Assembly (NCBI GenBank): GCA_039796575.1
Contig: JBDKJP010000060.1
Coordinates: 1-64,000, forward strand
Source of the DNA: UBA668 sp039796575
Lineage (GTDB): Bacteria; Actinomycetota; Acidimicrobiia; Acidimicrobiales; Ilumatobacteraceae
DNA length: 64,000 nt
Reading direction: 5' to 3'
Shown here: piece after piece, positions 42,711 through 51,216 of the stretch
Layout of the letters: every line of letters begins with the position of its first letter
Position numbering within the stretch: position 1 is the stretch's first letter
The notes under the pieces: model-generated
Database searches by the model: none
Told to the model about the DNA's origin: nothing
What the model saw: the letters and a program-made list of their open reading frames with translations, nothing else
Position numbers and translations under genes: made by a program

Positions 42711-43555
42711 ATGCCGTTCGTCACCCTTCGCGGGGTCGAGCTCCAGTACGAGGTGATCGGTGCCCGTGGTCCCTGGGTGGCCGCGGTGTCGAGCGCTCGG
42801 TTCTCGCACGTCGACATGTTGCCGCTCGCGCACGCGTTGGCCCGACGCGGTCGTCGGGTGCTGGTGCACGACCGCCGCAACTGCGGCCAGTCGTCGCTGT
42901 CGTTCGACACGACCGTCCGGAGGACGAGGTGTGGGCCGACGACCTGCGTGCCCTGCTCGATCGTCTCGGCATCGACGACGTGCTCGTCACCGGCCTGTCC
43001 CGTGGGGCCCGCGTCGCAGCGCAGTTCGCGGTGCGACACCGGCGGGTCACGCGCGCCGCGGTGCTGTGGGGCCTCACGGGTGGCGTGGCGGCGTTCGAGC
43101 ACCTCGACGAGTACTACTTCGGCCAGTACCTCCGAGCATGCGAGGCCGGTGGGATGGACGCGGTCTGCGCGATCGACCACTTTCTCGGTGTGCTCCCGGC
43201 ACGGCCCGAGAACGAGTCGGTGTTGCGCTCGCTCCCGCCCGACCGGTTCGTCGAGGTCATGCAATCGTGGCGTCGTTCGTGGGCCGATGGTGAGCACGTC
43301 GACGTGCTCGGCCTTCCCGACGACGTGCTCGCCGCCATCCGACTGCCCGTGGCCGTGGTGCCGTGCTACGACCGGCTGCACCCGATCGCTGCGTCGGAGC
43401 ACGCGGCGCGCGTGATACGCCGAGCGACCCTGTTCGACTTCGATCCGTCGCGCCACGGCGACGTGAAGAAGGCGAGCGACGACCTCGACGTCGTCGCGGA
43501 CATCGTCGTCGAGTTCGACGGCGCGCGCCGGCGCCGTCTCACCCTCTGGCGCTGA
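42711..43555 (+). pseudogene. Alpha/beta hydrolase, broken by a one-base frameshift
   Basis: The N-terminal part (MPFVTLRGVELQYEVIG ... RRVLVHDRRNCGQSSLSFDT) and the C-terminal part (WADDLRALLDRLGIDDVLVT, then GLSRGARVAAQFAV with the nucleophile elbow G-x-S-x-G) lie in different frames. The break is at about 42913: one extra C in ACGACCGTCC would give SFDTTRPEDEVWADDL and restore a protein of about 281 residues. It is either a decaying gene or an assembly error in a short C-run. The last 209 codons (from 42929) are open on their own. The expected substrate is unknown. Confidence 0.75.
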
Positions 43556-43575
43556 TCCTGACTTCGGCTCGGCGT

Positions 43576-44775
43576 TCATGCCGCCCTCGTTCGGGGTGGT
43601 GCGTGTGACCAGGTGCGTCCGTCGCGTGTGACCACGGTGAGGGTGCGGTCGGGTGCGAGGTGCAACTGCCAGCCGCCTTCGTGGACGAGGTGGTGGTGCC
43701 GGTTGCACAAAGGGACCAAGTTGTCGATGTCGGTGCCCCCGTGGTGGAGTTCGTACCAGGAGACGTGGTGGGCCTGTGTGTGCTCGTACGGGACGTCGCA
43801 CAACGCGCACGTCCGGTAGAGCACGCGCAGCGCTCGCCGTTGGTGGCGGTTGGCGAGGCGGGTCTCGCGTCCGAGGAAGAGTCGGACGCCGTCGGCGCCG
43901 ACGACGACCGGTGTCACCCTGCCGAGGCATGCCCAGCGTCGGATGGTCTCGATGGGGAGCCCGAACCTGCCGAGCCCGCCGTCGACGGTCGTGTGGGGGT
44001 GTCGGTGACCCTGCACGAGTGTCTGTTCGTCGATGAGCACGGTGACGTCGGGGAGCCCTGACCCGGCCTTGCCCTCGGAGAGTGCGAGCAGGGCGAGTGC
44101 GGCGAGGTGTTGTTGTCGTTCGAGCGGATCAGAGGGTGCGTCGTCGGGGGTCTGCCCGTGGAACATCGCTTCGATGGCGTTGCGGAGTCGGCCTTCGAGT
44201 TCGGTGCCGCGGACGGGGTCGAAGGTGCCGGTGAGGTTCCACATCCCGTCGCTGCCGGTCCACCACCGCAGTCGGGTCGCTTGCCGTTGTCGGGCGAGTT
44301 GGTCGAGGCCGTCGTCGTCTCGTGCTCGGCCGATGATGCGTTGCAACAGCTCCCGATACTGCCGCTCCGTCGAATGAGCTGCTGCGGCGGCGATGGTGTC
44401 GCCGTGCTCGGCGACCTTGGCCATCTCCTCCGGTGAGAGACCGTTGGTGGCGTTGGCGAACAGATCGACGCGGTCGGAGGTGGTATCACCGGAGGAGAGC
44501 GCGGCACCCAACTCGGGGACGTCGTCGCACGCCTGCTTTCGTTTCCGCACCTTGGTCGACTTGTTGAGGTTCGACTTGGCGGCTTTCGCCAGTTCGTCCT
44601 CGGGGAACACCGACGGCTGGGCATCGGCGATCTCGTCCAACCGCGCCAGCACCACGAGTTCGCGCGCGTCCAACACCCCACGCGCGACTCGCAGGTGGTC
44701 GAGCTCGAGCCGGCACGCGTCGAGATCGGCCAGCACCGTGCCGGCGACCAGGGTGCGCAACCGATCGAGATCCAT
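43576..44775 (-). CDS. DUF222/13E12 family HNH endonuclease-like protein
   Basis: This 399-residue protein has an N-terminal helical DUF222 domain (DLDACRLELDHLRVARGVLD; ELVVLARLDEIADAQP) and a C-terminal HNH nuclease domain with zinc-ligand Cys pairs and His residues (CALCDVPYEHTQAHHVSWYE, then NLVPLCNRHHHLVHEGGW). This family is abundant and often repeated in actinobacterial genomes, related to mycobacterial 13E12 repeat proteins; its role is unclear, possibly mobile. The start is ATG 44775, since the frame upstream is antisense to the lipoprotein gene. Codon use looks slightly less GC-biased than neighbours. Confidence 0.85.
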   Translation of the reverse strand: MDLDRLRTLVAGTVLADLDACRLELDHLRVARGVLDARELVVLARLDEIADAQPSVFPEDELAKAAKSNLNKSTKVRKRKQACDDVPELGAALSSGDTTSDRVDLFANATNGLSPEEMAKVAEHGDTIAAAAAHSTERQYRELLQRIIGRARDDDGLDQLARQRQATRLRWWTGSDGMWNLTGTFDPVRGTELEGRLRNAIEAMFHGQTPDDAPSDPLERQQHLAALALLALSEGKAGSGLPDVTVLIDEQTLVQGHRHPHTTVDGGLGRFGLPIETIRRWACLGRVTPVVVGADGVRLFLGRETRLANRHQRRALRVLYRTCALCDVPYEHTQAHHVSWYELHHGGTDIDNLVPLCNRHHHLVHEGGWQLHLAPDRTLTVVTRDGRTWSHAPPRTRAA

Positions 44776-44868
44776 GCCCCGATCATGCGAAAGGGGTGTG
44801 ACAGGGTTTCCGCCGCCACGGAGCCCTGGCCTCTTGTGCGCACCACCGAGCGGCGCGATGGTGCGGGC

Positions 44869-46368
44869 ATGGAGACGCACCGTCGGTCGCGCGTTGGCTC
44901 GGCCGTGATGCTGCTCGCATTCGTCGCAGCGTGCGGCGGCAGCGGGGCCACGGCGGTCGTCACCACGACCACTGTGAGGCCGACCACCACGACCACCACG
45001 ACCTCCACGTCGCCGACCACCTCGTCGGCGCCGGACACGACGGCGAGCACGCAACCCGCCGACGGCTTCCGACCCTCGTGTGTCGAACTCGAGGGCACCG
45101 CGTCGACGCCACCGGTCGGTGACCCGGCCCTCGACGTCGCGGCTCCGATGGGCGCCGAGCCGGTGATGCAGTTGCAGCTGCCGACCATCGAGGTCGGTGA
45201 CGTGACCGACACCAGCCGTGTGCGGGTGTGGCGCATCCTCGGCGGCATGTTGGTGGAGTTGACGCCCTACAACGACGGCACGCTGCCCGCCGCGGCGCTC
45301 CTCGCGGTCGACGCAACGGGCGCCATCCGGTGGCGTCGCTGCCTCGAACGTGGGCCCGACATGGTGGCCGTCGCGGCAGGGGAGGCGTCGACGGAGGTCG
45401 TCGTCGGGTGGACCACCTACGGCCCGACCGGCCCGGAGCGCACCGACCTCGAGGTGTGGTCGTTGGCCGACGGGTCGCCCTCGCGCACGTGGGACGACGT
45501 CCTGGCGGCGAACGGCATCTCGGGTGCCGCCACGGAGTACCGCACCAATCTGCTGTGGGGCAGCGGGCTGCCCCTGATGGTGCTCGGCCCGAGGGAGTCG
45601 CGTCCGGCGACCGCCGACGACACCGTCCTGGTGGTCGAGCTGGCCACGATGACACTGCGGGAGTTGCCGTATCCGCCGACCGCGGTGGGCGGGCCGGTGG
45701 ACATGCTGCCGCTGGAGCTCGCCACGAACGGCGGGTTGATGGTGCGCGACCCGAGCGTGCCGTGGCGCATCGCGGCGATCGCGACCGGCACCGGCTGGTC
45801 GACCGACCCCGCCACGATCGCTACGACGGTCGGCATCCGTGCCGACTTCTTCGGCGGCGACGAGCACCAGGCGCTGCGCGCCATCGATGCAGAGGGCACC
45901 GAGCTGTGGCGACGGGACGACCTCCTCGCGCCACCGTTCGAGGGGTTCCACGTCGCGCTCGACGGTGACGTCGTGGCTGTCTCGGGATGCGCGGCGGTCG
46001 ACTTCATCAGCGACACACCGTGCACCGACTGGACGTTGGCGGGCGTCGACGCGGTGACCGGGCGGACGCTGTGGGAGCGCGCCGGCAACTGGGCCGTGTC
46101 GGGCCTGGGCGGTGGCGTCGCGCTGGTGTCGGGCCCGTGGGACGGCAGCGGCGCCACGCACGAGTGGACGATGATCGACCTGACGACCGGGCTGCAGATG
46201 GGCGACCGCTCGTGGGACGAGCCGTGGTCGTTCGGTGAGGGCTGCTGCGACGAGCCGGCCCGCGTCTACCGCTCGGGTGGTGTGGTGTTCCGCGTCGACG
46301 GCACGCACCTCGAGCTGTGGTACCCCGAGGCGCAGAGCACGCCGTTGCAGGTGGTGCCGTTCGGCTGA
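44869..46368 (+). CDS. Lipoprotein with PQQ-like beta-propeller
   Basis: This 499-residue protein has a signal peptide with lipobox (VMLLAFVAACGGSG, Cys about residue 23), a Thr/Ser-rich linker typical of actinobacterial lipoproteins, and a domain with repeated Trp-containing strands (GAIRWRRCLERG, TELWRRDDLLAPPF, GRTLWERAGNW) resembling PQQ_2 propeller blades. It should sit on the outer face of the membrane; ligand unknown. The start is ATG 44869. It is divergent from the HNH gene and convergent with the GNAT gene. Confidence 0.75.
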   Translation: METHRRSRVGSAVMLLAFVAACGGSGATAVVTTTTVRPTTTTTTTSTSPTTSSAPDTTASTQPADGFRPSCVELEGTASTPPVGDPALDVAAPMGAEPVMQLQLPTIEVGDVTDTSRVRVWRILGGMLVELTPYNDGTLPAAALLAVDATGAIRWRRCLERGPDMVAVAAGEASTEVVVGWTTYGPTGPERTDLEVWSLADGSPSRTWDDVLAANGISGAATEYRTNLLWGSGLPLMVLGPRESRPATADDTVLVVELATMTLRELPYPPTAVGGPVDMLPLELATNGGLMVRDPSVPWRIAAIATGTGWSTDPATIATTVGIRADFFGGDEHQALRAIDAEGTELWRRDDLLAPPFEGFHVALDGDVVAVSGCAAVDFISDTPCTDWTLAGVDAVTGRTLWERAGNWAVSGLGGGVALVSGPWDGSGATHEWTMIDLTTGLQMGDRSWDEPWSFGEGCCDEPARVYRSGGVVFRVDGTHLELWYPEAQSTPLQVVPFG

Positions 46369-46385
46369 GTCGGGCGAGCGGTCCC

Positions 46386-47177
46386 TCAGCCGCGCGTCAT
46401 CACGGCTTGCGTGTACAGCAGCTGGAACCCGACACGCAGCAGGTTGCGGGCCGACACGCCATCGGGCACGGCGGTCACCGCTGCCAGCGTGCACCCCATG
46501 CGTCGCGCCCGGTGCAGCCGGTCGATGAGCAGCGCGTGCTGCGCGCCGCGACCGCGCGCCTCGGGCAACGTGGCGGCACCGCCGAACCAGGCCACGGTGC
46601 GCACCGCCGTGAGGGTGCCGGTGGCCACCGCTCGATCGTCGAGCATGGCCACCAGGTTCTCGGCTCCGGCCACGCGGTGGCGGGCGACGCAGAACTCGTC
46701 GGACACGGCGCGCGCCGCCGAGCCGGCCTCGGTCTGCGAGCCGAGGATGGCGGTCCACTCGGCTTCGAGGTCGTCGCCGACCTCGACGATGGGCAGCCGC
46801 GCCCGGGGTGGCAGCGTGCGCAGCGAGTGCGCGTACACGTTGCGGAACCACTGGACCCGGTAGTCGCGCTCGCGCAGCGCCGTCACCAACTCGGGTGCCG
46901 CCCACGGGCACACCTCGAGCGACGCGGGCAGCCCGGCGTCGTCGTAGAACGCCTCCAGCTCGTCGAGCAGCGAGTGCGGACGCAGGTCGCCGAACACCAC
47001 GCCGACCGCTCGGTTCACGTACCGTCCGGCACCCATCGAGGCGGCGACGCCACCGTCGAGCGCGCGCCACCGCGCACCGGTGTGCGGTGCGACAATGGCG
47101 AGCGACTCCACTTCCATCGCCGTGAGGCGCGCCGCGCTGCCTTCGACCCGGTGGACGAGGGCGGCGTCGACGATCAC
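46386..47177 (-). CDS. GNAT family N-acetyltransferase
   Basis: This 263-residue protein has a C-terminal GNAT domain with the acetyl-CoA loop LPEARGRGAQHALLIDRLHR (motif A, about residues 206-225) and NLLRVGFQLLYTQAVM at the end. The N-terminal half resembles a degenerate second GNAT fold with YVNRAVGV near residue 53. The substrate is not known. The GTG at 47177 is the start, 18 nt after the leuD stop, so it may ride on the leuCD transcript. Confidence 0.8.
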   Translation of the reverse strand: MIVDAALVHRVEGSAARLTAMEVESLAIVAPHTGARWRALDGGVAASMGAGRYVNRAVGVVFGDLRPHSLLDELEAFYDDAGLPASLEVCPWAAPELVTALRERDYRVQWFRNVYAHSLRTLPPRARLPIVEVGDDLEAEWTAILGSQTEAGSAARAVSDEFCVARHRVAGAENLVAMLDDRAVATGTLTAVRTVAWFGGAATLPEARGRGAQHALLIDRLHRARRMGCTLAAVTAVPDGVSARNLLRVGFQLLYTQAVMTRG

Positions 47178-47195
47178 GCCGGCGAGTCTGTCAGT

Positions 47196-47780
47196 TCAGG
47201 CGAGCCAGCTCGGACGAGATGCCTCGTAGCTGTCGATGTCGGCGGCGTGCGAGAGCGTGATGCCGATGTCGTCGAGGCCGTTGAGGAACCGGTGCTGGGT
47301 CTGCGGGTCCATCGGGAACGACGCGGTGATGCCGGCGGCCGGCACCTCCACCGACAGGCGCTCGACGTCGATGGTGATCTCGACGGTGTGGTCGGCCTCG
47401 ATGGCGTCCCAGATGGCGGTGACGACCGACTCCGGCACCACGACCGGCACGAGGCCGTTCTTCGTGCAGTTGTTGCGGAAGATGTCGCTGAAGCTGGGCG
47501 CGATGACGGCGTCGAAGCCGCCCTGCTGGATGGCCCACACGGCGTGCTCGCGCGACGAGCCGACGCCGAACGACGGCCCGGCGACGAGGATGCTGGCACC
47601 GGTGTACCGCTCGTCGTTGAGTACGAAGTTGCGATCGTCGCGCCACGTGGAGAACAGGCCCTTCTCGAAGCCCGTGCGCTCGACGCGCTTGAGCCACTCG
47701 GCGGGGATGATCTGGTCGGTGTCGACGTCGCTGCGCTTCAGCGGGACGCCACGGCCCTGGATGATCTGAACGGCCTTCAT
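47196..47780 (-). CDS. leuD: 3-isopropylmalate dehydratase small subunit
   Basis: This 194-residue small subunit forms, with LeuC, the isomerase that converts 2- to 3-isopropylmalate. Signatures are SDVDTDQIIPAEWLKR and the substrate-recognition loop GPSFGVGSSREHAVWA. FRNNCTKNGLVPVVV follows. ATG 47780 overlaps the leuC stop (ATGA), as usual for leuCD. A GNAT gene may be read through downstream. Confidence 0.96.
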   Translation of the reverse strand: MKAVQIIQGRGVPLKRSDVDTDQIIPAEWLKRVERTGFEKGLFSTWRDDRNFVLNDERYTGASILVAGPSFGVGSSREHAVWAIQQGGFDAVIAPSFSDIFRNNCTKNGLVPVVVPESVVTAIWDAIEADHTVEITIDVERLSVEVPAAGITASFPMDPQTQHRFLNGLDDIGITLSHAADIDSYEASRPSWLA

Positions 47781-49180
47781 GCGAGGTCCTCCGGCGTTGC
47801 GAAGTGGCCGGCCACCGCGGTGGCGGCGGCGACGGCGGGGGAGACGAGGTGGGTGCGACCGCCACGACCCTGACGGCCTTCGAAGTTGCGGTTGCTGGTG
47901 CTGGCGGCACGCTCGCCGGGGGCGAGCTTGTCGGGGTTCATCGCGAGGCACATGCTGCAGCCCGGCTCGCGCCAGTCGGCGCCGGCGGCACGGAAGATCT
48001 CGGGCAGCCCTTCGGCAATGGCCTGTGCCTTCACGGCGTGGCTGCCGGGCACCACCATCACGCGGGGCACGGTGACCGTGCGGCCCTTCATGACGGCGGC
48101 GGCGGCGCGGAGGTCTTCGATGCGGCTGTTGGTGCACGAGCCGATGAACACGGTGTCGACCCGGATGTCGCGGATGGCGGTGCCGCCCTCGATGCCCATG
48201 TACTCGAGCGCACGGGCGACGGTGTCGCGCGTGGTGGGGTCGTCGAACTGCTCGGGCGACGGCACCACGTCGTCGATGGACGCGACCTGGCCGGGGTTGG
48301 TGCCCCAGCTCACCTGCGGCCGCAGGGTGGTGGCGTCGATGACGACCTCCTTGTCGAACACGGCGCCCTCGTCGGTGACGAGCGTGCGCCAGTCGGCGAC
48401 CGCGGCGTCCCACTGCTCGCCCTTCGGCGCGTGGGCACGACCCTTCAGGTACTCGAACGTGGTGTCGTCGGGGGCGACGAGGCCGGCCTTCGCGCCCGCC
48501 TCGATGCTCATGTTGCAGAGGGTCATGCGGCCCTCCATCGAGAGCGCGCGGATGGCCGAGCCGCGGTACTCGATGACGTGGCCGATGCCGCCACCGGTGC
48601 CGATGCGGCCGATGATGGCGAGCACGATGTCCTTCGCGGTGACGTCGGCCGGGGCGTCGCCCTCGACGGTGACGGCCATCCACTTCGGACGCGACTGCGG
48701 GAGGGTCTGGGTGGCGAGCACGTGCTCGACCTCGCTGGTGCCGATGCCGAACGCGAGCGCACCGAACGCACCGTGCGTGGCGGTGTGGCTGTCGCCGCAC
48801 ACCACGGTCATGCCCGGCAGGGTGCGGCCCTGCTCGGGGGCGATGACGTGCACGATGCCCTGGCCGGGGTTGCCCATCGGGAAGTTGACGATGCCGAACT
48901 CGGCCGTGTTCTCGCGGAGCACCTCGACCTGGCGGGCGGAGATGGGGTCGGCGATCGGCTGGTCGATGTCGGCCGTGGGGACGTTGTGGTCCTCGGTGGC
49001 GACGGTGAGGTCGGGGCGGCGGACGGTGCGGCCCGTGAGGCGCAGACCGTCGAAGGCCTGGGGGCTGGTGACCTCGTGCACGAGGTGGAGGTCGATGTAC
49101 AGCAGGTCGGGCTCGTCGGGTGCGGCGTGCACGACGTGCCGGTCCCACACCTTCTGTGCGAGGGTCCGAGGGGTTGCCAT
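47777..49180 (-). CDS. leuC: 3-isopropylmalate dehydratase large subunit
   Basis: This 467-residue aconitase-family subunit binds the catalytic [4Fe-4S] cluster. The cluster ligands are the Cys in FIGSCTNSR and the two Cys in EPGCSMCLAMN. Other conserved segments are ATEDHNVPT, VCGDSHTATHGAFGALAFGIGTSEVEHVLATQTL. It acts in the cytoplasm in leucine synthesis. The start is ATG 49180, 33 nt from the divergent IclR gene; the palindrome between them is the probable operator. Confidence 0.97.
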   Translation of the reverse strand: MATPRTLAQKVWDRHVVHAAPDEPDLLYIDLHLVHEVTSPQAFDGLRLTGRTVRRPDLTVATEDHNVPTADIDQPIADPISARQVEVLRENTAEFGIVNFPMGNPGQGIVHVIAPEQGRTLPGMTVVCGDSHTATHGAFGALAFGIGTSEVEHVLATQTLPQSRPKWMAVTVEGDAPADVTAKDIVLAIIGRIGTGGGIGHVIEYRGSAIRALSMEGRMTLCNMSIEAGAKAGLVAPDDTTFEYLKGRAHAPKGEQWDAAVADWRTLVTDEGAVFDKEVVIDATTLRPQVSWGTNPGQVASIDDVVPSPEQFDDPTTRDTVARALEYMGIEGGTAIRDIRVDTVFIGSCTNSRIEDLRAAAAVMKGRTVTVPRVMVVPGSHAVKAQAIAEGLPEIFRAAGADWREPGCSMCLAMNPDKLAPGERAASTSNRNFEGRQGRGGRTHLVSPAVAAATAVAGHFATPEDLA

Positions 49181-49184
49181 GGTG

Positions 49185-49199
49185 TCTCACTTTCTGAGA
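49185..49199. promoter_or_regulatory. Palindromic operator TCTCA-N5-TGAGA between leuC and the IclR gene
   Basis: TCTCACTTTCTGAGA is a perfect 5-bp inverted repeat with a 5-bp spacer, in the 33-bp gap between the divergent starts. A -10-like TAGGAT (49200-49205) for the regulator lies immediately beside it, 8 nt before ATG 49214. IclR-type LtbR of Corynebacterium binds in the equivalent gap upstream of leuCD, which makes it a good operator candidate. Confidence 0.65.
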
Positions 49200-49213
49200 T
49201 AGGATTCCCGTTG

Positions 49214-49891
49214 ATGAACAGTGTACGCCCCGCGGCCGGGGAGGGCCAACGCGTCGAGACCGGTGTCGGCGTCATCGACAAGGGCGTCGGCATCCTCGCC
49301 GCGCTCAGCCGTGGCCCGCTCGACCTGGCCGGCCTCCAGGCCGCCACCGGGCTGCCCCGAGCCACCGCACACCGCCTGGCCGTCGCGCTCGAGGGGCACC
49401 ATCTCGTGCGGCGTGACGCGCAGGGTCGGTTCTGCCTCGGCTTCGAGCTCATCCGCCTCGGGCGTGCCGCGGCCGACGAATTCCCGCTCGCCGAGCTCGC
49501 CACCCCCGCGCTCACCGCGCTGCGCGACCGCACCGGCGAGAGCGTGCAGCTGTACGTGCGCGAGCAGACCGCGCGCCGCTGTGTGGTGAGCCTGCAGTCG
49601 CAACACGCGCTGCAGTGGATCGTGCCGGTCGGGGCGTTGCTGCCGCTCGAGGTCGGCTCGGCCGGCAAGGTGCTCGGCGGCGCGGGCGCGCCGGCGTTGG
49701 CCGAGAGCGTCGAGGAGCGCGAGCCCGGCGTCGCGTCGGTGAGCGCCGCGGTGGTCGACCGTCAGGGTGTCGTGGTGGCGGCGGTCAGCGTGAGCGGCCC
49801 GGTCGAACGGCTGACGCGCACGCCGGCGGCGCTGTTCGGCGACGCCGTCGCCGAGGCGGCCCGTCAGGTCTCGGCCGTCGTCAGCCGCTGA
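49214..49891 (+). CDS. IclR family regulator, LtbR/NdgR-like, divergent from leuCD
   Basis: This 225-residue regulator has an N-terminal winged helix (LDLAGLQAATGLPRATAHRLAVALE, about residues 36-60) and a C-terminal IclR effector domain with ESVQLYVRE, EVGSAGKVL and SVEEREPGVASVSAAVVD. A divergent IclR gene beside leuCD is conserved in actinobacteria, where LtbR (Corynebacterium) and NdgR (Streptomyces) control leucine genes. The start is ATG 49214, 8 nt after a TAGGAT box, so a leaderless mRNA is possible. Effector identity is not readable. Confidence 0.88.
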   Translation: MNSVRPAAGEGQRVETGVGVIDKGVGILAALSRGPLDLAGLQAATGLPRATAHRLAVALEGHHLVRRDAQGRFCLGFELIRLGRAAADEFPLAELATPALTALRDRTGESVQLYVREQTARRCVVSLQSQHALQWIVPVGALLPLEVGSAGKVLGGAGAPALAESVEEREPGVASVSAAVVDRQGVVVAAVSVSGPVERLTRTPAALFGDAVAEAARQVSAVVSR

Positions 49892-49917
49892 AATCCTGCC
49901 GATCCGGCATCCTGCGC

Positions 49918-50286
49918 GTGCCCAGTGTGGGTGTGCAGAACCCTCTCGATCACCGTCCCCTCGAGGCGCGCCTCGCCCGCTGGCTCGACCACCGGTTGCG
50001 TGAGACCGCGCCGCCGTCCGCCGCCGTGCAGCTGTTCGGTCTGGAGGTGATCGACGAGGAACGCATCGACGACCTCGACGACACCGCGGTGCGCACCGTG
50101 TTCGTCTGCGACGGCCGCGACGAACGCGCCGTGCTCGACCACCCCGACGCGTGGCGTGCGTTCGACTTCGATGCGGTCGCGCTGGTGCGTCACGGCTGGG
50201 TGCTCGTGCCGCCCGCATCGGTGCGGCCGGGCGCGCCGCCGCGTCGCGAACGTGGCGTCACCATCAGCGTCGCGGCCCGCCCGTGA
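49918..50286 (+). CDS. Uncharacterised small protein downstream of the IclR gene
   Basis: This soluble protein of about 122 residues contains PLEARLARWLDHRLRE, SAAVQLFGLEVIDEERIDDLDD, VRTVFVCDGRDERAVLDHPD and a final beta-rich stretch. I do not recognise the family. Three in-frame GTG starts (49918, 49927, 49933) are possible; the first is used. It follows the regulator by 26 nt and converges on the FKBP gene. Confidence 0.55.
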   Translation: MPSVGVQNPLDHRPLEARLARWLDHRLRETAPPSAAVQLFGLEVIDEERIDDLDDTAVRTVFVCDGRDERAVLDHPDAWRAFDFDAVALVRHGWVLVPPASVRPGAPPRRERGVTISVAARP

Positions 50287-50310
50287 ACACGGCCGGCCGG
50301 CGACCGAGCG

Positions 50311-51207
50311 TCAGAAGACGGCGACGAGCTCCATCACGATGACGACGTCGGTGGACGCGGGCAGGCCGAGCGTCTCGTTGCCGGCACCGTCGAAGATCTG
50401 CGCGAACGGCACCTGCGACTGGCGCAGGCCGCCGACCTTCATGCCGTTCACCACGCCGAGCACGCCCGGGTAGGTGTCGCTGTCGACCGCGTACGTGAAC
50501 GTCGCGGGCGGGGTGCCCCAGCTGCTGTTGAGCAGCTCGCCGGTGTCGGCGCGGTAGATCATCACCTGCACGGCGACGGTGTCGCCCTCGGCGGGCGTGG
50601 CACCCTCGCCGACCACGAGGTCGGTGCTCTCGATCTCGTCGATGTTGGCCGCGCCCTCGACCGTGAGGTCGGGCTGGTCGTCGGCGCTCGACGTGCTGAG
50701 CACGGCCACGACGTCGACCACGAACGTGAGCGCGTCGCCGGCCTGGATGACGTCGCCCTGCGGCGAGTCGCCGTACGCGAGGTCGGACGGGATGTCGAGC
50801 TGACGGCGGGTGCCCTGCTGCACACCGATGAGGCCCTGCTCCCAGCCGGGGATGACGCTGCCCGAACCGAGCGTCACGGAGAACGGCTCGCCGCGGTCGT
50901 AGCTGTTGTCGAACTCGGTGCCGTCGGCCGACCGGACGCCGACGTAGTGCACGACCACGGTGTCGCCCTCGGCGGCCTCCGGGCCCGAGCCCTCGACGAG
51001 ATCGGTGATGACGAGCTCGGTGGGCAGCGCGCTGGGGATCTCGACATCGGGCTTCGCCAACGTGTTCGACGTGCCGCTCGTGCCGTCGGTGGCGGCGGCC
51101 GTGGTGTCGGCGCCCCCGGTGGTGTCGGACGACGAATCGGTCGCCGCATCGCCGCACGCAGCGAGCGCGACGAGGAGAGGAAGGACGAGGGCCAGGGGGC
51201 GACGCAT
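50311..51207 (-). CDS. FKBP-type peptidyl-prolyl isomerase lipoprotein
   Basis: This 298-residue protein has a lipoprotein signal peptide (LALVLPLLVALAACGD, Cys 18), a Ser/Thr/Asp-rich linker, and an FKBP domain (about residues 60-180) with VHYVGVRSADGTEFDNSYDR, SGSVIPGWEQGLIGVQQGTR and LAYGDSP. A second, degenerate FKBP-like domain follows (residues 190-298: GDTVAVQVMIYRADTGELL, VVNGMKVGGLRQSQVP). It should help fold secreted proteins outside the membrane. The second domain lacks several usual active-site aromatics and may only bind. Confidence 0.88.
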   Translation of the reverse strand: MRRPLALVLPLLVALAACGDAATDSSSDTTGGADTTAAATDGTSGTSNTLAKPDVEIPSALPTELVITDLVEGSGPEAAEGDTVVVHYVGVRSADGTEFDNSYDRGEPFSVTLGSGSVIPGWEQGLIGVQQGTRRQLDIPSDLAYGDSPQGDVIQAGDALTFVVDVVAVLSTSSADDQPDLTVEGAANIDEIESTDLVVGEGATPAEGDTVAVQVMIYRADTGELLNSSWGTPPATFTYAVDSDTYPGVLGVVNGMKVGGLRQSQVPFAQIFDGAGNETLGLPASTDVVIVMELVAVF

Positions 51208-51216
51208 GCGGCGACG

